Positions 10,340 to 14,750 of a stretch of DNA of 14,750 bases are shown here, piece after piece. Origin of the DNA: JAQBZY01 sp038117205. GTDB taxonomy: Bacteria; Pseudomonadota; Alphaproteobacteria; Rhodospirillales; Casp-alpha2. The stretch covers positions 1 to 14,750 of the forward strand of contig JAYOFL010000073.1 of NCBI GenBank assembly GCA_038117205.1. Reading direction: 5' to 3'. The first letter of the stretch is position 1. The number at the start of each line of letters is the position of its first letter. The notes under the pieces are model-generated. The model saw only the letters and a list, made by a program, of their open reading frames with translations. It did no database searches and was not told where the DNA came from. The position numbers and the translations under genes were made by a program.

Positions 10340-11775
10340 GAGGATTGCCCCTCGACATCGGCACCATCCATTTCGTCGGCATCGGCGGCATCGGCATGAG
10401 CGGCATCGCCGAAGTGCTGCGTAACCTCGGCTACACCGTTCAGGGCAGCGATCTGTCGGAAAGCGCCAACGTGCTCCGGCTACGCAGCCTCGGCATTCCG
10501 GTCGCCATCGGCCACGCCGCCGAGAACGTCGGCGACGCCTCGGTGATCGTCGTTTCGTCGGCGGTGAAGCGCGACAATCCGGAAGTGCAGGCCGCGCGGG
10601 AAAAGCTAATCCCCGTCGTGCGCCGCGCCGAAATGCTCGGCGAACTGATGCGCCTCAAATGGTCCATCGCCATTGGCGGCACGCACGGCAAGACGACGAC
10701 GACGTCCCTGATCGCGGCGCTTCTGGAAGCCGGCGAGCTCGATCCGACCGTCATCAACGGCGGCATCATCAACGCCTGGGGCACCAACGCGCGTCTCGGC
10801 AGCGGCGAGTGGATGGTGTGCGAGGCGGACGAGTCGGACGGCACATTCCTGAAACTACCGGCGGCTATCGCCGTCGTCACGAACATCGACCCGGAACACC
10901 TGGATCACTACGGCGACTTCGACGCGCTTCGGAAGGCCTTCGTCGCTTTCGTCGAGAACATCCCGTTCTACGGCTTCGCCGCGCTCTGCATCGACCATCC
11001 GGAAGTGCAGGCGATGATCCCGCGCGTTTCCGACCGCCGCATCGTCACCTACGGCTTCAGCCCGCAGGCCGACATCCGCGCCGAGAACGTCAGTGTCGGT
11101 TCCGACGGCAGCCGCTTCGACGCCGTCATCTCGGACCGCAAGACCGGCGACGTGCGGCGCATCGACGGGCTCAAGCTCGCCATGTACGGCCGTCACAACG
11201 TGCTGAACGCGCTCGCCGCCGTCGCCATCGCGAACGAGATGGGCATTTCGGACGCGGTCCTGGCGAAGGCGCTGTCCGGTTTCGCCGGCGTCAAGCGGCG
11301 CTTCACCAAGACCGGCACCGTCGACGGCATCACCGTGATCGACGACTACGGGCATCATCCGGTCGAGATCGCGGCCGTCCTGAAGGCGGCGCGCGACGTC
11401 AGCGACGGCAAGGTGATCGCCGTCGTGCAACCGCACCGCTATACGCGGCTCCGCGATCTGTTCGAGGAATTCTGCACCTGCTTCAACGATTCCGACGCCG
11501 TCGTCGTCGCCGACGTCTATCCGGCCGGCGAGGCGCCGATCGAAGGCATCGACAAGGCGGCGCTGGTCGACGGGCTCCGCCATCACGGGCACCGGACGGT
11601 GCTCGCCCTGGAAGGACCGGACAAGCTGGCGGAAACCATCAACGCCGTCGCCAAGCCGGGCGATCTGGTGGTGTGCCTGGGTGCCGGTTCGATCTCGGCC
11701 TGGGCCAATGCACTGCCGGCGCAGCTGACCGAGATCCGGGGCGAACATCGGGAGATGGCGAATGATGGCCGCTGA
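10336..11775 (+). CDS. murC: MurC, UDP-N-acetylmuramate:L-alanine ligase
   Basis: MurC is the first of the four Mur ligases and joins L-Ala to UDP-MurNAc using ATP. The 479 residues include the UDP-binding Rossmann start FVGIGGIGMSGIAE (13-26), SSAVKRDNPE (74-83), the ATP loop GGTHGKTTTTS (114-124, Lys119), CEADESDGTFL (162-172), NIDPEHLDHY (183-192), GRHNVLNALAA, KRRF, DDYGHHPVEI with the family's conserved His pair, QPHRYTR and VYPAGE. All are intact and the length is close to E. coli MurC (491 aa). ATG 10336 overlaps the murG stop and has the best ribosome binding site of the window, AAAGGAGG at 10323-10330. The coding region overlaps the murB start by 14 nt. Confidence 0.98.
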   Translation: MRGLPLDIGTIHFVGIGGIGMSGIAEVLRNLGYTVQGSDLSESANVLRLRSLGIPVAIGHAAENVGDASVIVVSSAVKRDNPEVQAAREKLIPVVRRAEMLGELMRLKWSIAIGGTHGKTTTTSLIAALLEAGELDPTVINGGIINAWGTNARLGSGEWMVCEADESDGTFLKLPAAIAVVTNIDPEHLDHYGDFDALRKAFVAFVENIPFYGFAALCIDHPEVQAMIPRVSDRRIVTYGFSPQADIRAENVSVGSDGSRFDAVISDRKTGDVRRIDGLKLAMYGRHNVLNALAAVAIANEMGISDAVLAKALSGFAGVKRRFTKTGTVDGITVIDDYGHHPVEIAAVLKAARDVSDGKVIAVVQPHRYTRLRDLFEEFCTCFNDSDAVVVADVYPAGEAPIEGIDKAALVDGLRHHGHRTVLALEGPDKLAETINAVAKPGDLVVCLGAGSISAWANALPAQLTEIRGEHREMANDGR

Positions 11776-12709
11776 GAAGACCGGGCTCGACCTGATGGCG
11801 TCGCTTCCGGCGGTGCGCGGCGAATTGCGCGCCGGCGTGCCGCTGGCGCGCTACACTTGGTTCCGTGTCGGCGGCCCGGCGGAAGTTCTATTCGAGCCGG
11901 CGGACGCCGCCGACCTTGCGGCCTTCATCAGCCGCCGCCCGGTCGGCGTGCCGCTGACGGTGATTGGCGGCACCTCCAACATCCTGATCCGCGACGGCGG
12001 CGTGCCCGGCGTCGTCATTCGTCTCGGCAAGGAATTCGCAAGCATCAATGTGGACGGCGACCGCATCAAGGCCGGCGCAGCCGCCGCCGACGTCAATGTC
12101 GCCCGGCGTGCCCGCGACGCCGGTCTCGGCGGCCTGGAGTTCATGGTCGGCATCCCGGGCACCATCGGCGGCGCCATCCGCATGAACGCCGGCGCCTACG
12201 GACGCGAATTCAAGGACATCTGCGAAACCGTCGAGGCCATCGACGAATTGGGCCAACCGGTGACGCTCGACGCCGCCGAGCTCGGCTTCGGCTATCGCCA
12301 TGCGATGGTGCCGGAAAGCTACATCTTCGTTTCGGCGACGCTTCGCGGCACGCCGGACGACAGGGATGCCATCGCCGCCCGCATGGCCGACATCCAGTCG
12401 AAGCGCGAGACGTCGCAGCCCGTCCGGACGCGGACCGGCGGTTCGACCTTCGCCAATCCGCCCGGACATAAGGCGTGGGAATTGATCGACGCCGCCGGCT
12501 GCCGCGGCCTCCGGCGCGGCGACGCCATGGTGTCCGAGGAGCACTGCAACTTCCTGATCAATGTCGGTGACGCCACGGCGCGCGACATCGAGGGCCTGGG
12601 CGAGGAAGTCCGCGCCCGCGTCGCCCGGCATTCGGGCATCGAACTGCAGTGGGAAATCCGCCGCATTGGTATCCCCAGCAAACCGGAACTGCGGGAGGTC
12701 GGCGCATGA
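11762..12709 (+). CDS. murB: MurB, UDP-N-acetylenolpyruvoylglucosamine reductase
   Basis: MurB is a cytoplasmic FAD enzyme that reduces UDP-GlcNAc-enolpyruvate to UDP-MurNAc with NADPH. The 315 residues contain the FAD-binding VIGGTSNILIRDGG (67-80), GIPGTIGGAIRMNAGAYG (130-147), ELGFGYRH with the substrate-binding Arg179, GGSTFANPPG with the proton-donor Ser228, MVSEEHCNFLIN (256-267), and LQWEIRRIG with Glu298 near the C-terminus. The shape (GSTF, short C-terminal domain) is that of type II MurB, unlike the type I E. coli enzyme. The loop written GGAQ in many relatives reads GDAM here (253-256). ATG 11762 lies inside the murC end, with GGAG at 11751-11754 seven bases upstream. A second ATG follows immediately at 11765 and could also be used. 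The stop overlaps ddl as ATGA. Confidence 0.97.
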   Translation: MMAAEKTGLDLMASLPAVRGELRAGVPLARYTWFRVGGPAEVLFEPADAADLAAFISRRPVGVPLTVIGGTSNILIRDGGVPGVVIRLGKEFASINVDGDRIKAGAAAADVNVARRARDAGLGGLEFMVGIPGTIGGAIRMNAGAYGREFKDICETVEAIDELGQPVTLDAAELGFGYRHAMVPESYIFVSATLRGTPDDRDAIAARMADIQSKRETSQPVRTRTGGSTFANPPGHKAWELIDAAGCRGLRRGDAMVSEEHCNFLINVGDATARDIEGLGEEVRARVARHSGIELQWEIRRIGIPSKPELREVGA

Positions 12710-13611
12710 CGAAGCACGTCGCGGTCCTGATGGGCGGCTGGTCGGCGGAGCGAGAGGTGTCGCTGGTGACGGGCGCCGCCTGCGCCAAGGCGCTGATGCG
12801 GGCCGGCTTCGACGTCACCTCCATCGACGTGCAGCGCGACATGGGGGCGCTCCTGACGCGCCTCTATCCGAAACCGGATGCCATCTTCAACGCCCTGCAC
12901 GGACCCTTCGGGGAGGACGGCTGCGTACAGGGGTTCCTCAATATTCTCGACATTCCCTATACGCACTCCGGCATGCTGTCCTCGGCACTCGCCATGGACA
13001 AGCCGATGGCGAAGCGGCTGTTCCAGGATGCCGGTATTCCCGTCGCCGAGCACGTGATGGCGACGGAAGCGGAAATCCGGGCCGGCGATCCCATGCCGCG
13101 CCCCTACGTCATCAAGCCCAGCAACGAGGGCTCCAGCATCGGCGTCCACATCGTCCGCGCCGGCGACAACGCCCCGATCTTCGGCGGCGGTGGCTGGCCG
13201 CACGGCGATCACGTGATGGTGGAACGGTTCATCGAAGGCCGCGAGTTCACCGTCGCCGTCATGGGCGACCGGCCGCTCGCCGTCACCGACGTCACAACCA
13301 CACGAAATTTTTACGATTACGAGGCCAAATACGCCAAGGGCGGTTCGGTCCACACGATACCGGCGGACGTCGACAAGAAAGTCTACGACCGGGCCATGGA
13401 ACTGGCGGCGCTGGCGCACAAGACGCTCGGCTGCCGCGGCGTATCCAGGTCCGATTTCCGTTACGACGGGAACGAACTCTACATCCTCGAGCTGAATACC
13501 CAGCCGGGCATGACGCCGACCTCCCTGGTGCCGGAGCAGGCGGCCTACGTCGGCATCTTGTTCGAGGAACTCGTGACCTGGATGGTCGATAACGCGGAGT
13601 GCGATCAATGA
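12706..13611 (+). CDS. ddl: D-alanine:D-alanine ligase (DdlB type)
   Basis: Ddl is an ATP-grasp enzyme that makes the D-Ala-D-Ala dipeptide used by MurF and is the target of D-cycloserine. Its 301 residues match DdlB length (306 in E. coli). Visible motifs are GGWSAEREVSL (10-20) with Glu15 for the first D-Ala, ALHGPFGEDG (63-72), YTHSGMLSSALAMDK (85-99), the ATP-binding YVIKPSNEGSSIGV (134-147), YDYEAKY (203-209), SRSDFR with Asp250, and ELNTQPGMTPTSLVPE with Glu262 and Asn264 for the metals. The Tyr209 position fits the D-Ala-D-Ala form, not D-Ala-D-Lac. ATG 12706 has GGGAGG at 12693-12698 and overlaps the murB stop. A GTG at 12649 is in frame, but the 19 extra residues have no family match. 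The gene is followed directly by ftsQ through ATGA. Confidence 0.97.
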   Translation: MTKHVAVLMGGWSAEREVSLVTGAACAKALMRAGFDVTSIDVQRDMGALLTRLYPKPDAIFNALHGPFGEDGCVQGFLNILDIPYTHSGMLSSALAMDKPMAKRLFQDAGIPVAEHVMATEAEIRAGDPMPRPYVIKPSNEGSSIGVHIVRAGDNAPIFGGGGWPHGDHVMVERFIEGREFTVAVMGDRPLAVTDVTTTRNFYDYEAKYAKGGSVHTIPADVDKKVYDRAMELAALAHKTLGCRGVSRSDFRYDGNELYILELNTQPGMTPTSLVPEQAAYVGILFEELVTWMVDNAECDQ

Positions 13612-14450
13612 TGGCGGTACGGGAGGCGAGGGGGGCGGCACATGCGGAACGGGCGCAGCCCCGTCCGCGCGTCCGGCCGCTCTGGCGCCGTCGGTGGGTG
13701 CTGCCGCTGATCGCCGCGCTCGGCATCGGCGGCGTCGCCGGCGTCGGCTGGTGGACGGTCGCGTCCGGCGAAGCGGCCCGGTTCGCCGGCGCCGTCAAGT
13801 GGTCGGCGATTTCCGCCACGGCGACGCTCGGTTTCCAGGTCGACGAAGTCATGGTCAGCGGCCGGCGCGAGACGCCCCGCGACGATCTGATCCACGCCCT
13901 CAACGTCGCGCGCGGCGCGCCGATCCTCGGCGTCGACCTGGCGGCGGCGAAGGAGCGCATTGAAAAGCTGCCCTGGGTGCGGGCGACGACGGTCGAGCGG
14001 ATGTTGCCGGACACGGTGCTGGTCAGCATCGTCGAGCGTGAACCGCTGGCGCTGTGGCAGAAGGATGGCCACCTCAGCCTGATCGACGCCGAGGGGACGG
14101 TGATTCTCCGCGATGGCCTCGAGAGTTATCGCGATCTCATGATGGTCGTCGGCGAGGGCGCGGAAAAGCATGCCGCCGAACTGATCGCCATGCTCGGCAC
14201 GCAGCCGGAACTGATGCGCTACGTGCAGTCGGCGACGTGGGTCGGTGGCCGGCGCTGGAACCTGCATCTCAGCGGCGGCATCGACGTCCGAATGCCGGAA
14301 CAGGAGCCGGGCGCCGCCTGGATGCGCCTCGCCGAATATCAGAAGACGCACAAGGTTCTGGAAAAGGACGTGAGCGTCCTCGATCTCCGGATACCCGACC
14401 GTCTGATCGTCAAGACCGGCCCCAAGGGCGGGTCGGGGCAGGAAACATGA
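13608..14450 (+). CDS. ftsQ: FtsQ, POTRA-domain divisome protein
   Basis: FtsQ is a bitopic inner-membrane protein that binds FtsL and FtsB and helps recruit late divisome proteins. From ATG 13608 it has 280 residues. There is a basic, Arg-rich cytoplasmic tail (1-29), one membrane helix (about 30-52), and a POTRA domain (about 77-145: FQVDEVMVSGRRETPRDDL, then LPWVRATTVERMLPDTVLVSIVEREPLALW). The FtsQ/DivIB beta domain follows, including LSLIDAEGTVI (156-166). ATG 13608 overlaps the ddl stop as ATGA and has GGAG at 13596-13599 eight bases upstream. ATG 13611 and GTG 13599 are in-frame alternatives. The cytoplasmic tail is shorter than in some alphaproteobacteria. Identity rests on the POTRA pattern, topology and position between ddl and ftsA. 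Confidence 0.95.
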   Translation: MMAVREARGAAHAERAQPRPRVRPLWRRRWVLPLIAALGIGGVAGVGWWTVASGEAARFAGAVKWSAISATATLGFQVDEVMVSGRRETPRDDLIHALNVARGAPILGVDLAAAKERIEKLPWVRATTVERMLPDTVLVSIVEREPLALWQKDGHLSLIDAEGTVILRDGLESYRDLMMVVGEGAEKHAAELIAMLGTQPELMRYVQSATWVGGRRWNLHLSGGIDVRMPEQEPGAAWMRLAEYQKTHKVLEKDVSVLDLRIPDRLIVKTGPKGGSGQET

Positions 14451-14491
14451 GCGAGCACGGGCGTCGAAAGGGGGAGATTTTTCGGCGATGA
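14447..14491 (+). other. Possible 14-codon ORF bridging ftsQ and ftsA
   Basis: An ATG at 14447 overlaps the ftsQ stop as ATGA. It opens a 14-codon frame (MSEHGRRKGEIFRR) whose TGA at 14489-14491 overlaps the ftsA start, again as ATGA. The frame therefore fills the only intergenic gap longer than 11 nt, and the ribosome binding site of ftsA lies inside it. The upstream AGGA (14440-14443) is only 3 nt from the ATG, which is tight. The peptide resembles nothing I recognise. If translated, its likely role would be to carry terminating ftsQ ribosomes to ftsA. Equally, it may be the accidental end of a longer shadow frame that runs through ftsQ. Confidence 0.25.
14470..14490 (+). promoter_or_regulatory. 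Ribosome binding site and start of ftsA
   Basis: The purine run GGGGGAG at 14470-14476 precedes ATG 14488 by 11 nt, slightly longer than optimal. A short T run (14477-14481) lies between. No other in-frame start with a better site is visible, and the conserved ALDVGSTK begins 16 residues downstream. Confidence 0.6.
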
Positions 14492-14750
14492 AACGTAACG
14501 GTACGCCATTGAAGGCGAAGTCGGGATTGGTCGCGGCGCTCGATGTCGGCTCGACCAAGATCTGCTGTCTGATCGCCAAGCCCCGCGTCGACCGCGGTCC
14601 CTACGGTGACGAAGGGCCGAAGATCGTCGGTATCGGCAATCTCATGTCGCACGGCATCCGCAACGGAACGGTCGTCGACATGGAAGCGGCCGAGCACGCC
14701 ATTCGCGCCGCCGTCGAACGCGCCGAGCAGATGGCCGGCGACAACATCGA
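14488..14750 (+). CDS. ftsA: FtsA, actin-like divisome protein, N-terminal part
   Basis: The frame starts at ATG 14488 and stays open to the window end, giving 87 complete codons. FtsA is an actin-like ATPase that anchors FtsZ filaments to the inner membrane and signals to FtsQLB/FtsWI. The translated start contains ALDVGSTKICCLIA (about 17-30), the phosphate-1 motif of actin-like ATPases, and GIGNLMSHGIRNGTVVDMEA (about 51-70), which matches the FtsA pattern G....SRG...G.VVD...A. The subdomain 1C, the remaining nucleotide-binding motifs and the amphipathic C-terminal helix lie outside the window. A GGGGGAG at 14470-14476 is the probable ribosome binding site, 11 nt upstream. Unlike most neighbours, the gene does not overlap the one before it: 37 nt separate it from ftsQ. 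Confidence 0.95.
   Translation, partial: MKRNGTPLKAKSGLVAALDVGSTKICCLIAKPRVDRGPYGDEGPKIVGIGNLMSHGIRNGTVVDMEAAEHAIRAAVERAEQMAGDNI

Noticed and set aside
13300..13330. AT-rich patch in ddl that might be a promoter or terminator
   Set aside because: It encodes the conserved Asn-Phe-Tyr-Asp-Tyr-Glu-Ala-Lys-Tyr segment of Ddl, which explains the base composition. No hairpin precedes the T run.
12561..13592. 343-codon plus-strand frame overlapping murB and ddl
   Set aside because: It overlaps two well-conserved genes in a different frame and its translation has Arg-rich shadow composition.

Overview
This window is one uninterrupted stretch of the division and cell-wall (dcw) cluster of a GC-rich, Gram-negative bacterium. 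All 14 genes lie on the + strand in the classical order: rsmH (3' part) - ftsL - ftsI - murE - murF - mraY - murD - ftsW - murG - murC - murB - ddl - ftsQ - ftsA (5' part). The gene order, the type II-like MurB, the short FtsL, the meso-diaminopimelate motif in MurE and the high GC content together suggest an alphaproteobacterium, perhaps of the broad Rhodospirillales kind. That placement is inference: no rRNA or other taxonomic marker is present.

Layout. Positions 1-351 hold the C-terminal third of the 16S rRNA methyltransferase RsmH. Positions 363-2653 hold the divisome genes ftsL and ftsI. Positions 2640-5557 hold murE and murF, which add the third and the last stem-peptide residues. mraY (5559-6647), murD (6652-8085), ftsW (8082-9206) and murG (9203-10339) mix lipid I/II synthesis with the septal glycosyltransferase. 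murC (10336-11775), murB (11762-12709) and ddl (12706-13611) complete the cytoplasmic precursor steps. ftsQ (13608-14450) and the first 87 codons of ftsA (14488 to the window end) finish the window. ftsZ, which would be expected next, lies outside.

How the genes work together. MurB reduces UDP-GlcNAc-enolpyruvate to UDP-MurNAc. MurC, MurD and MurE add L-Ala, D-Glu and meso-DAP, and MurF adds the D-Ala-D-Ala made by Ddl. MraY moves phospho-MurNAc-pentapeptide to undecaprenyl phosphate (lipid I), and MurG adds GlcNAc (lipid II). FtsW polymerises lipid II at the septum and FtsI crosslinks it. FtsL and FtsQ form part of the FtsQLB activating complex, and FtsA tethers FtsZ to the membrane. Only the first committed enzyme, MurA, is missing, which is usual because murA lies elsewhere.

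The genes are packed very tightly. Six junctions are ATGA overlaps, two are 14-nt overlaps, one is a 1-nt TGATG overlap, and the remaining gaps are 11, 1, 4 and 37 nt. This points to a single polycistronic transcript with pervasive translational coupling. I saw no internal terminator, no convincing promoter, no RNA gene, no mobile element and no CRISPR. There is no non-coding stretch over 40 nt. I found no undescribed system here. The points worth a second look are small: a possible 14-codon ORF bridging ftsQ and ftsA, a proline-rich tail on FtsI, a TTG start for murE, and a few motif substitutions, chiefly GMPVR for GNPVR in MurG.
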